Of a stretch of 64,000 bases of DNA, positions 1-10,087 are shown piece by piece. Origin of the DNA: Girardinichthys multiradiatus (taxonomy: Eukaryota > Chordata > Actinopteri > Cyprinodontiformes > Goodeidae); NCBI RefSeq assembly GCF_021462225.1, contig NC_061800.1, forward strand, positions 10,325,002 to 10,389,001, in the 5' to 3' direction. Numbering within the stretch: position 1 is the stretch's first letter; every line of letters starts with the position of its first letter. The translations under genes were made by a program, and so were the position numbers. The notes below the pieces were generated by a model. The model saw nothing but the letters and a program-made list of their open reading frames with translations, was not told the DNA's origin and made no database searches.

Positions 1-570
1 CCTAATAAACATTTTCAACCATATTTATGGGGGACAGGAGCAATTCACTTTGTTGGTGCTTCAAATAAATTCACATATTGTAATTAACAATTAAATATTG
101 CCCTCTTTTGTTTAGTTGTTTTTTCTGTGCCTCCATGAAAAAACACTGGACCCACCTTGGCCCCCGTGGAAAATTAGTTAGTATCTGGTTAGTAACCAGA
201 GCCCAACACTAGAGGCGCTATAAAAACAGCTCAAGTTGACCTCCAAGAAAAAGAAGAAAAGCTATGGCCAGATTTCAGAGACCAGTAAAAGTACAAGAAA
301 GGCAACAGGTTTATTATACAGGGTAAACTTAGTTTGCCCAATGAGATTAAACTGTCTAAAACTTAACACATCAAACCAATGCAGCACCTGGAAGTAAGTA
401 AAACAGGTTTTAGAGTTTAGTGAGAAACTATGATAATGTTTCATGGACAGTGGTGCATGACATGCTAATCTTTTTTTAATAACATTGTTACCGGATGTAA
501 TCTAAAGCTACAAATAGCATCATTAGTGCTAACCAGCTGCACATTAAATTACTCTGGGTAGGAGTCAATA
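1..570. other. Intergenic, no gene seen
   Basis: AT-rich sequence with only short chance reading frames. I see no splice-framed coding segment, RNA gene or recognisable repeat before the LINE fragment that follows. Confidence 0.5.
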
Positions 571-574
571 AGTG

Positions 575-1499
575 GACAGTATCTGGTTTATGTTCAAGAC
601 TTCAGGCAGAACCCAGCCCCACCTGCCCCCATCACCCTCTGTGACTCCACAATTGACACTGTGGAATCTTTCCGCTTCCTGGGAACCATCATCTCCCAGG
701 ATCTCAAGTGGGAGCCAAACATCAGCTCCCTCATCAAGAAAGCCCAGCAGAGGATGTTCTTCCTGCGGCAGCTAAAGAAATTCAACTTGCCAAAAACTAT
801 GATGGTGCACTTCTACACAGCCATCATTGAGTCCATCCTCACCTCCTCCATCACCATCTGGTACGCCGCTGCTACAGCCAAGGATAAGGGCAGGCTGCAG
901 CGTGTCATTCGGTCTGCTGAGAAGGTGATTGGCTGTAGTCTACTGTCGCTCCAGGAACTGTACACCTCCAGGACCCTGAAGCGGGCAGGGAAGATTCTGG
1001 CTGATCCCTCCCACCCCGGTCACAGACTCTTTGAAACTCTCCCCTCTGGCAGGATGCTGCGGTCCATCCGGACCAAAACCTCACGCCACAAGAACAGTTT
1101 TTTCCCATCTGCCACCAGCCTGGTTAACAAAGCCCGGAAACCACCCTGACACTCTCCCTTTCCCACACACCCCCACCCTTTTTTGCTGACAGGACACCTG
1201 TAACCTGTAACTCTATGCGTTACATTAACGCTCAGCATGGACTCCTGCTTTACTTGCACTGCCATACTTGCACAATGATCACCTGCACTGTTGTACTGTT
1301 CTTGCATCTTATACTGCTCTATATTTACTCTCACTCACTTAAAACTGTGCACATATATTTATATTATATTGTAGATATGTTTATACTGTTTAATTTGTAC
1401 TGTATTGCACCGACTACGCCAAAACAAATTCCTTGTATGTCCGAAAAACGTACTTGGCAATAAAGCTTTTCTGATTCTGATTCTGATTCTGATTCTGAC
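575..1499 (+). mobile_element. 5'-truncated LINE (non-LTR retrotransposon) 3' end
   Basis: An open frame at 661-1149 (162 codons) encodes the region after the reverse-transcriptase core of a LINE. It opens with FRFLGTIISQDLKWEPN, then a KKAQQRMFFLRQLKKF segment and an H-rich conserved C-terminus (HPGHRLFETLPSGRML). The frame ends at a TGA and is followed by an AT-rich 3' UTR. An AATAAA near 1459 leads into a short array of the hexamer CTGATT (about 1470-1498), the kind of tail fish LINEs of the L2/CR1 type carry. The element lacks its endonuclease and catalytic RT domains, so it is a dead 5'-truncated insertion. Clade assignment is inference. Confidence 0.75.
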
Positions 1500-1659
1500 T
1501 ATGAAGGCTATGCTAAATATTTTAACAATAAATGTAAATATCAGATTTATCTGTTATTCGTGATTATAATTCATATTGGTTAAAGCAGAAAACAGAGGAT
1601 CAGGTGTTTAGTTTGGAGTCAGGTATTTAAAACTATAAGATATGAGGGATTGTGGATAT

Positions 1660-1830
1660 ATGGGACAAAGCATGGGATGAAGATCAGAACTGCCCGGTTC
1701 TGGTGAAAAGGAGAACCACAGAGAGGCTTCACAGATGTAGTGAAGAATGCAGAGGATTTGGTAAGACAGAGATAGATGCTGAGATGGAGGAAATGATCAG
1801 CTGCAGAGAACCATAAAGAAAGCAGCTGAA
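1660..1830 (+). repeat. Degenerate LINE 3' remnant (tentative)
   Basis: The stretch reads like the decayed C-terminal and tail region of a LINE: phrases such as gatgctgagatggaggaaat followed by an imperfect run toward gaaagcagctgaaaa. No intact frame remains on the plus strand. The 84-codon antisense frame over it has no recognisable domain. Confidence 0.3.
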
Positions 1831-1834
1831 AAAC

Positions 1835-2440
1835 GAAATTTGGCAGTTTATGTTTATACATAATACCTCCCAAATATTCATAATGTCATATGGTGGCATG
1901 TTTTATTAATGTGTTTCATTTCCATTTATAAAGGTACTTCTTTAATAAAAAAAATCTGTTTGGGACCAATATCCCTATTTTCCTTTATGAAATGCTCATA
2001 AAAATCTACGTAACTTTCGTTTACCTCATAATTTTAATGAGGTACTTTTTACTTTTATACTGGTGACTTTACTTTTACTTGAGTACATTATTTTTGTACC
2101 TTTTCTACCTCTGAAAGCCAAATATACTAAAGATGCTGGAGAGTGATAAGATTATAGATAGTGTAGCATGAAAGTGTCCGTTGCTGCACTGGTCACTCAT
2201 AGAGTGAACAATATAGGTCTACAAATTCAGCAGCTTTCCAGTTTTTCTTCCCCTCTACAGGTTCAAGTTGTTAAGTTTGGAAGTCATTTTATTAAAAGGC
2301 AAGAAACTATGTGGCTTCATTATAGTTTACCTTTTAGGCTAAATATGTAAGAATACATATACATATATTGTTGTTGTAAATTATATTTGCCATCTGAAAA
2401 TAAAAACATTAGCACTCTAACTATGTGTGTATATATATAT
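1835..2440. other. Intergenic, no gene seen
   Basis: AT-rich DNA without a convincing coding or repeat signature, ending in a short TA-rich run that borders the Tc1 element. Confidence 0.45.
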
Positions 2441-3380
2441 ACACTCACCGGCCACTTTATTAGGTACACCTTGCTAGTACTGGGTTGGACCCCTTTTTGC
2501 CTTCAGAACTGCCTTAATCCTTCGTGGCATAGATTCAACAAGGTACTGCAGATTTGTTGGCTGCACATCCATGATGCGAATCTCCCGTTCCACCATATCC
2601 CAAAGGTGCTCTATTGGAATGAGATCTGGTGACTGTGGAGGTCATTTGAGTACAGTGAACTCATCGTCATGTTCAAGAAACCAGTCTGAGATGATTTGTG
2701 CTTTATGACATGGTGCGTTATCCTGCTGGAAATAACCATCAGAAGATGGGTACACTGTGGTCATAAAGGGATGGACATGGTCAGCAACTATACTCAGATA
2801 GGCTGTGGCGTTGACACGATGCTCAATTGGTACTAAGGGGCCCAAAGTGTGCCAAGAAAATATCCCCCACACCATTACACCACTGCTGCTGTAGCCCATC
2901 CGCCTCAAGGATCGACGTGTTGTGCGTTCAGAGATGCTCTTCTGCATGCCTTGGTTGTAACGAATGGTAATTTGAGTTACTGTTGCCTTTCTATCAGCTC
3001 GAACCAGTCTGGCCATTCTCCTCTGACCTCGGGCATCAACAAGGCATTTGCGCCCACAGAACTGCTGCTCACTGGATATTTTCTCTTTTTTGGACTATTC
3101 TCTTTAAACCCTAGAGATGGTAGTGCGTGAAAATCCCAGTAGATCAGCAGTTTCTGAAATACTCAGACCAGTCCGTCTGGCACCAACAACCATGCCACAT
3201 TCAAAGTCACTTAAATCACCTTTCTTCCCCATTCTGATGCTCGGTTTGAACTGCAGCAGATCATCTGGACCATGTCTACATGCCTAAATGTGTTGAGTTG
3301 CTGCCATGTGATTGGCTGATGAGAAATTAGCATTAACGAGCAGCTGGACAGGTGGTCCTAATAAAGCAACCAGTGACTGT
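2441..3380 (-). mobile_element. Decayed Tc1/mariner transposon
   Basis: The left end (acactcaccggccactttat at 2441) and the reverse complement of the right end (near 3380) match as imperfect terminal inverted repeats, both adjoining TA. Between them, on the minus strand, lie pieces of a Tc1-type transposase. An N-terminal DNA-binding part is near 3230-3020 (GLSISETADLLGFSRTT). A frame at 2642-3016 carries VMVWGIFSW and the second catalytic aspartate in FQQDNAPCHKA. Sequence between the DNA-binding part and VMVWG, including the first catalytic aspartate, is deleted, and the terminal DDE glutamate region lies in other frames (about 2550-2640). The copy is therefore non-functional. Confidence 0.85.
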
Positions 3381-3574
3381 ATATTAATAGGCCTATATTT
3401 TTCTTTAATTTTTAAACCAGCAGTTGAAAGTGGGCCAGTCTGTCAGGAACTTCTGGGCCAATTTTTCTCGCCAGTCCGCCCCTGGCAGTACAGGGCCGTA
3501 CCGGCTTACTTACACCCCTGCTAGAGCTAAACTGTAGAGTTTATTATTTATATGGTGAATGGTGGGTAAATACA

Positions 3575-3935
3575 TATAGTACCATTTATTGCCAAAACTA
3601 TTGGGTCACAACACCAAATTAATGAATTCTGGCGTTCCAATCACTTCCATGGCTGCAGGTCTACAACGTTTGGTGTGGAGAACCTTCAGAGGGTCCTGAC
3701 CTCAACCTTCTTGAACACCTTCAGAATTAAATTAGAGTGTAGGCTGCAGTTCTGGTTTTCTCATCTAACTATGGAGACACTTCTAAACCTTGTGGAGGAT
3801 GTTTACTGAACAGTTAAAGTTGCTGTTTCTAGCAACGGTGGGTCCATCAACAAATTGGACCTCTATAGATTAAGAATAGAAGTTCATGTACATGTAAAAG
3901 TAGACAGACAAATACTTTTGGCAATGTAGTGTAGG
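3575..3935 (+). mobile_element. Small Tc1-related relic with inverted ends
   Basis: The left end (ttgccaaaactattgggtc) and the right end (caaatacttttggcaatgta) are inverted copies of each other. The interior includes a scrap resembling the transposase segment that precedes the final catalytic glutamate (GPDLNLL), with several stops. It looks like an internally deleted, non-autonomous Tc1/mariner derivative. Confidence 0.5.
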
Positions 3936-4645
3936 TAAGTAACAGTACATGATAAAAGTTTAAAGTAGTACAATACTTTTTGAGAAAAAGCACTTGCTAT
4001 CATTGTTTTTTAATACGCAAACATTGGCAGGAGCAGCCAAAGACATGCATTGCATAAAGGTTCTTAAACAATAAAAAGTAGGTTCCAATTAATCAGTTTA
4101 GCTTAAATAAAACTGGAAAAATTTGAGGCAGTAAACTTGTCTAACATGTATCTTACACTAATTTTTACACCAATAAAGTTTTAATTATGTTACATACACG
4201 GTTGTGAGTATTCTGAACAAGAGAAGGGAGAAATACCATTAGGAAGAAATAAACCTTTTGGACTTTGTACATAAGATCTGTACTGATACTAAAAAGAGAA
4301 AGCAAAACTGCATTTACTCAAAGGTGTTTTTTTATGTTTCACTTCACAAATGCACATTTAAAACTAAACCTATGGCAAACAAACATAAAAAACAACTACC
4401 TGACTCCACATGAAAACCTAGATAATTATTAGAGATCTAACAAGGTAGAAACAGAAAAATATAAACTCTTGCATTTGTGTTGATATGCTGCAGCAGTGAA
4501 GAATGTCCGCTTCTTGTGCTGGAAGATGTGAACAGCCTGTTTTTATAAATGCTCTTTAGGTTTCAGTTTTACAGGCATTAGACAAATCCCATACAGTATC
4601 TGTTCTGACATGCCCCATTAGCTCAACATTTAAATGGCTCTCACT
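3936..4645. other. Intergenic, no gene seen
   Basis: AT-rich sequence with no long frame and no recognised repeat. Confidence 0.45.
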
Positions 4646-4650
4646 CCTGG

Positions 4651-5990
4651 AATTCAATTCAATTCAGTTTATTTAAATAGCGCCAATTCACAACAAATGT
4701 CTCAAGGCACTTCACAAAAGTCAGGTACATACATTCCAATTAGTCCTAACCATTGAACAGTGCAGTTAGATTCAGTTATTTATTCAAATTGGATAAAAAA
4801 AATTTATATCTAAGGAAACCCAGCAGATTGCATCCAGTCAGTGACTTGCAGCATTCACTCCTCCTGGATGAGCATGTAGAGACAGTGGACAGTCACTGGC
4901 ATTGACTTTGCAGCAATCCCTCATACTGAGCATGCATGTAGCAACAGTGGAGAGGAAAAACTCGCTTTTAACAGGAAGAAACTTCCAGCAGAACCAGGCT
5001 CAGTGTGAGCGGCCATCTGCCACGACCGACTGGGGGTTTGAGAGAACAGAGCAGAGACACAAAAAGAACAAAGAAGAACTGAACCAGGAGTACTTTCTAT
5101 GGGAAGGAAAAGTAAATGTTAATGGATGTAGCTCCTTTAGTCGTTTCACCTAGAAAGAAAGAACAGATAAACTCTGAGCCAGTTTTCAAGGTCAGAGTCT
5201 GAAAGAGAGCACATACATTTAGTTACAGTTAAGCTCAGTCAATCGCCATGTCTAGGAGAGAGAAAGGATTAAACACTGAAAGACAGGGCCATGTGGATCA
5301 TCGGTAGAGGGTGAGCATTAAGCTGTTGCCAGCAGAAGCTTGGATGATGCCCCTCTCCAGAAAGGTGTCACAGGTAGACACAGAGTCAGATAACTAAAGG
5401 ATCTGCCTCCCATTCTACTTCTAGAGACTCTAGGAACCACCAGTAAACCTGCAGTCTGAGAACGAAGTGCTCTGTTAGGAACATATGGAACAATCAGATC
5501 TCTGATGTATGATGGAGCTAGATCATTAAGGGCTTTATATGTGAGAAGGAAACTTTTAAATTCTATTCTGGATTTAACAGGGAGCCAATGAAGGGAAGCT
5601 AAAATAGGAGAAATATGATGTCTCTTTTTAATTTTCATCAGAACTTTTGCTGCAGCATTTTGAATCAGCTGAAGGCTTTTAACTGCATTTTGTTGACATC
5701 CTGATAGTAAAGAATTACAATAGTCCAGCCTTGAAGTAACAAATGCATGGACTAGTTTTTCAGCTTCACTCCTGGAGAGGATATTTCTAATTTTGGCAAT
5801 GTTCCAGAGATGAAAGAAGGAAATCCTAGAAACCTATTAGCAGCGTTACAAATAAGTATCATCTGATAATAATGCCAGGTTTTGAAAGGGATCTTTGTAA
5901 TTGAAAACTCAAGATTATGGGCACTGAAATCTAGCCAAAAGCTGAGTTTGCAATAATTGTCTAAAATAGTTTTTAGACTCAAAAATGCAC
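4651..5990 (-). mobile_element. Antisense LINE remnant with GAATT tail
   Basis: Read on the minus strand, a 106-codon frame at 5318-5638 encodes the C-terminal end of a LINE reverse transcriptase (ISPILASLHWLPVKSRIEFK, then LLTYKALNDLAPSYI). Downstream on that strand is a conserved non-coding block (4890-5060), then a 3' end made of short GAATT/AATTC repeats at 4651-4675. The 5' side fades into degenerate sequence around 5700-5990. A second 3'-end copy of the same family lies at 41270-41590 in the opposite orientation. Confidence 0.65.
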
Positions 5991-6940
5991 TAAGCAAAAC
6001 ATGAATGTTTTAAAAAACCCAGAAACCCTGACTGAAGAAGTAAAGATGTTTTTCCTTTTTACACTAAAAAGAAACGAAACAATTGCAACACACACACACA
6101 CACTCATTAAATCACATTTTATTTTATTTAATCTTTCAACTGGACCGTGTTCACCTGCTCTGAGTGGTAGTGTACTATTACAGATATATAAGGTATATAT
6201 GGTACTATTATCACCTTATATAAAAATCCTTTATTTTGTGCACTAATTCAGCACCCTGATAATTGCATTATAATTGTGCACACTTAGATATTCTTCTAAG
6301 AAAGCTGAAGCTCATGTTGACTTCCTTTATTATTCAGGTCTGAGGTTTATTAACATTCTGGGTTGACTGAGATCTCTGTAGTTGTCCAACAATAAAATTA
6401 ATCTTAAAACACACAGCTTGGCCAATAAGTGTGTGCACGGTGCAGGGTTATTATTCAGATTCTTTCTGACACTTAGGGAAGGCTAACTGTGATGATATCT
6501 CATAACCGCAATGACATCCAGTGTATAACCTGTATTTACATGAGAGCACACCCATAGAGACGTTCACGGGCGCTTCGAGGTTTATGGCTTCAACAATTTA
6601 AATCACATGTATTTACTTTTTTTTATTAGTTCCCATCTTATATCAAGCAGTAAGTGGTTCAATTTTTTTGTTTTTTTTTTTTGTTTTTGTTTTGTACGTT
6701 TTTGATTTCATTTATTATATGCACTCACGTATGTTCTAATTGGTTTTTATTTTTTTTATTTTATTTTATTAACGTCATAATTAAAGTCTTTGTTTTACAG
6801 TTTTTATTTAAATTTGAGTTGGCTCTTTGAGTCTTTAATGATTTTTGATGAAAACTAATGATTATTTTAATTTGTTGCTAAGGTGTAAAAGACTGAACAG
6901 TAAACAGTCTGTTGTAATAGAAGAATCCCTTCAGGCACGC
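5991..6940. other. Intergenic, AT-rich
   Basis: No gene seen. A short CA run lies near 6090-6102 and there are long T-rich tracts at 6610-6790. The right edge abuts the promoter of the unnamed gene. Confidence 0.5.
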
Positions 6941-6941
6941 A

Positions 6942-6984
6942 AACCACGTGGTTCATCACAAAGTGAAAGTGAAAGAGAAGAGTT
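6942..6984 (+). promoter_or_regulatory. E-box palindrome plus ISRE/IRF-like GAAA repeat
   Basis: A perfect 12-bp palindrome, aaccacgtggtt (6942-6953), contains a CACGTG E-box. Twelve bases further on, gaaagtgaaag (6965-6975) fits the GAAANNGAAA core bound by interferon regulatory factors and ISGF3. About 80 bases downstream is a clean splice donor (agcaaag|gtagga, exon end 7057), as expected for a promoter with a short non-coding first exon. There is no clear TATA box. Function is inferred from motif and position. Confidence 0.55.
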
Positions 6985-7057
6985 TTCTGTCAGCTGCTTG
7001 TTCATCCCACAGCGTCTTTCGCTCGTATTCTCCGCTGCAGCAGTACTAACAGCAAAG
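6985..7057 (+). other. Probable non-coding exon 1 of the unnamed gene
   Basis: The sequence between the GAAA repeat and the donor GT at 7058 has no ATG. It would serve as 5' UTR spliced to the exon that starts at 10061 after tttttgctag. The transcription start is not determined; the left boundary given here is arbitrary. Confidence 0.4.
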
Positions 7058-7734
7058 GTAGGACTTGATTTTTCTCTGTTTTATTGTGGGGTGTGTTAGC
7101 TGTTTGTGATTAAAACTGAAAGGACTTTAAGTGGGAAGTGTAACTCATAAAGGAAGCCAATGTTCTGTTTTAAAACTTGTGACACTCCCTTGCATTTCTG
7201 AATATGTACGAGTGCCGGAGGTGTCGACGTAACACCGTAAACTGAAAGGTTTAAACGTGTGCAGAAACCGTCTGCAACAGTAATTGTAAGTTTCACTCAT
7301 TATATTTCTGCCGAATAGAGGGGGACGGCCGGTGTTAAACTCAACTTTAACAATAAAATATCGTCTCCTTCAAGAATGAACGTAAATCTACCTTGGTTTT
7401 TTAAAGGGTTCTCTTTAACATTTTGATATTAAAATGACTAGGGATTAACTCATCGTATTTTCATATCAGTTGTTTTCAAAAATCTACTAATTGTGTTAAA
7501 AAAAAAGTAAACAGTTTTGATAATAAAAGACCCGTGTCTTGGCACCGCGGTGAAGTTAGTTCGAAGTTGGATATTCAACCTCCGCGGATTCAGCGGCGTC
7601 AGCCTCCTGTTTCGGCCGGCAAAGGCAGGCTGATTCCGGGCAACTGCTCTCTGCGGTCTCGCTCCTCCTACACACGGTGGTTCGCTTAGGGACCGTCAAT
7701 AAATGTCCGAACCAAACAAAAATGAATAACTTTC

Positions 7735-8268
7735 ATGTCTTGTAACCCAGTGACACAAAATTCATGTCAAATCATCATAATAGACGAGAAAGATGTGGCA
7801 CACAAATTTATTTTGAATTTAAGTGCATTTTCTATTTTTTATGAATTTGTAATATTACAATTCGCCATTTTTCTTCAATAGCTTTGATATTATGTGACCA
7901 ATTCACACAAAATCACTCTTAAATCATCCTACTAGACTGGGAAAAGGAGGCACACCCATTATTTTCTCATTTAGATCGATTTCCTATTTTTTATTAATTG
8001 TTTTATATCAAAATTCACAGTTTTTCTTCAGTAGCTTCCAGGTCATGTGACCAATTCACACAAAATATGTATGAAATTGTTGTACTACACTGGATAGATG
8101 AGGCACACCCATTATTTTCTCATTTAGATGCATTTCCTATTTTTTATGAATTGTTTACATTAAAATTCACCATTTTTCTTCAATAGCTCCCAGGTCATGT
8201 GACCCATTGACACAAAATCTATCTGAAATTGTTCTGCTACACTGGATAGATGAGGCACACTCTTTTTT
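7735..8268. repeat. Tandem repeat, about 152-bp unit, 3.5 copies
   Basis: Equivalent points (gtaaccc/gtgacc before cacacaaaat) occur at about 7742, 7894, 8047 and 8199, giving a period of 152-153 bp. Each unit carries a cttcaatagct-like phrase, cacacaaaat, a ggcacac block and cctattttttatgaatt. Copies differ by scattered substitutions. GC-rich blocks flank the array (7560-7640 and 8290-8380) and share phrases such as cctccgcgg/cctccggcc, so the whole 7530-8395 segment may be one repetitive unit. It lies in intron 1 of the unnamed gene. Confidence 0.75.
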
Positions 8269-8584
8269 TATCTGATTATGCTAAGGTAAGGGCGGGAACA
8301 GTTGGTGAAGGCTAGACTGTCCAAATTCAAGGCCAATCACCTCCGGCCTTCGCGGTTTTTGCGGCCACCCGGTCTACATTGAAGGCTACATAAATGTTTT
8401 TATACCCAGCTAAATTCCTCTGGAGACGGGTCTGCCTAGGCCTCTGGTACTGAAGCCCCAGATGATCTCTGAATAGCCCTGAATTTTAATGAAAGAAGCA
8501 TTTAGAAGTACGTGTCTGTTAAAAAGATGCATTAAGCTTCAAGATGAAGTTAGACTTCCCATTTTTATCTAACAACAATCAGAT

Positions 8585-8955
8585 TTGGAGCTGCACCGTG
8601 GTGCAGTTGGTAGCACTGTTGCCTTGCAGCAAGAAGGTCCTGGGTTTGACTCCTGGCCGGGGGTCTTTCTGCATGGAGTTTGCATGTTCTCCCCGTGCAT
8701 GCGTGGGTTCTCACCGGGTACTCTGGCCTCCTTCCACAGTCCAAAGACATGCCTGTTAGGTTAATTGGTCACTCTAAATTCCCATTAGGCATGTGAATGA
8801 GTGTGTGCATGGTTGTTTGTGTGTTGCCCTGCGATGGACTGGCGATTTGTCCAGGATGTACCCCGCCTCTCACCCATAGACAGCTGGAGATAGGCACCAG
8901 CTTCCCCGCGACCCACTATGGAAGAAGCGGTATAGATAGCCAGTATAATAATCCT
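8585..8955 (+). mobile_element. tRNA-headed SINE-type repeat
   Basis: The 5' part has Pol III promoter-like boxes: tggtgcagttgg matches the A-box pattern and ggtttgactcc the B-box (ggttcgantcc with one change). The head is followed by a long tRNA-unrelated body (8670-8950) rich in common fish repeat phrases such as tgcatgttctccccgtg. The reading frames over it on both strands are by-products. It lies in intron 1 of the unnamed gene. Confidence 0.6.
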
Positions 8956-9062
8956 ATGTTTAATCATATGTTTAGAAAGCTCTCAGCACTATTAAAATAA
9001 ATGTGTTTTTAGGATCTTGTCATTTAACTAAGATTTAAGAAAATCAACTTTATACCAGTTTC

Positions 9063-9797
9063 CTTTTGTATTCACACTTGCCACTTTTGGTCCGCTTTAA
9101 ACGGACCAGTTTGTTTCCCACCTTTTGTGCAGGGGTGAATACACTCAAGCGAACCCTGGTCCAGCCCAAACAACCGGACCCACTTTTTGAGGTGGTCTTG
9201 GTCCGCTTCCAAACAGACTCTGGTGCGGTTCGCTTATAGTCTGAATATAAACCGGCACCGATCCGAACCAACTACAAAAAGCGTACGTCTCTTTGGACAT
9301 AAAAAGCCACCGTAGCCGGTAGCAAAGGTGTGTGTTGTAAGGTAATCAAACCTGATAAGCTGTGTGTTGCTTAGCAACACTACTGGCTTGTTGAGGGACA
9401 AGGCACGTAGAGAACATCGGCGTTCAGCATGCATTCTCCGGCGGGGTTCTAACATTATAAATGGAACGTCTCAAAGTCTGTGTTGAATGAGCTGCTCTTG
9501 ACTCTCACAATAATATTGAAGCTATAATAACGTCACAAATATGCAGAACAGAGGTGCTGCACGCAGCACGTCTACAGCCGTTTTCCTACATTTCCGGGAC
9601 TGTGCTTTGTCCCGCCCCCATCATTCCTGTCCAATGGGAACATTGATCCTCACCCGCGTGGCTTTGTTTACAAGTAATAGTTCACTTGCAATAAGTACAA
9701 TGTGAAAACAAACCGCACCAAATTAAAAAAATAAAGTTCGCTTCTGGTCCGGACCAAACAAGCGGACCAAAGGACTTTCCTGGTGTGAATACACCCT
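9063..9797. mobile_element. Non-autonomous DNA transposon with inverted ends
   Basis: The left end (gtattcacac, then ttttggtccgct near 9086) and the reverse complement of the right end (gtattcacaccaggaaag, then tttggtccgctt, ending near 9797) match as imperfect inverted repeats about 50 bp long. The interior (735 bp) has additional ggtccg-type motifs and no transposase. Superfamily not assigned. It lies in intron 1 of the unnamed gene. Confidence 0.6.
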
Positions 9798-10071
9798 AAG
9801 ACAGTGGAGCCTCAGGAGTGGAACGCTGTGATAAGAGTGTAACATTTAAAAAAGGTCATTTATGTAGATAAGAAAAGGAGCCAATTTATTTGACCCACTG
9901 TAAACATAGTATCTGTGAGATAAAAAATAACTTTTTTGACGGACTGAACAGAAATTAGGATTACGTTTTTTTTCTAATATGATTCAATAAACTTGTGATA
10001 CATCTAAAAACATAAAGTTGGATGGATCTACTCACGTTGTTGTGTATGTCTTTTTGCTAGGAAGTTTCAAG

Positions 10072-10087
10072 ATGTCAAAATTCCTAG
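10072..10087 (+). CDS. Unnamed gene, coding exon 1 (residues 1-5)
   Basis: This short coding piece follows the acceptor tttttgctag (ending 10060) and 11 bases of 5' UTR. It encodes MSKFL plus the first base of a glycine codon, and ends at the donor g|gtgagg. Phase 1. Confidence 0.65.

Noticed and set aside
7735..8268. CRISPR-like array
   Set aside because: Units are head-to-tail 152-bp repeats without unique spacers, in a vertebrate genome.
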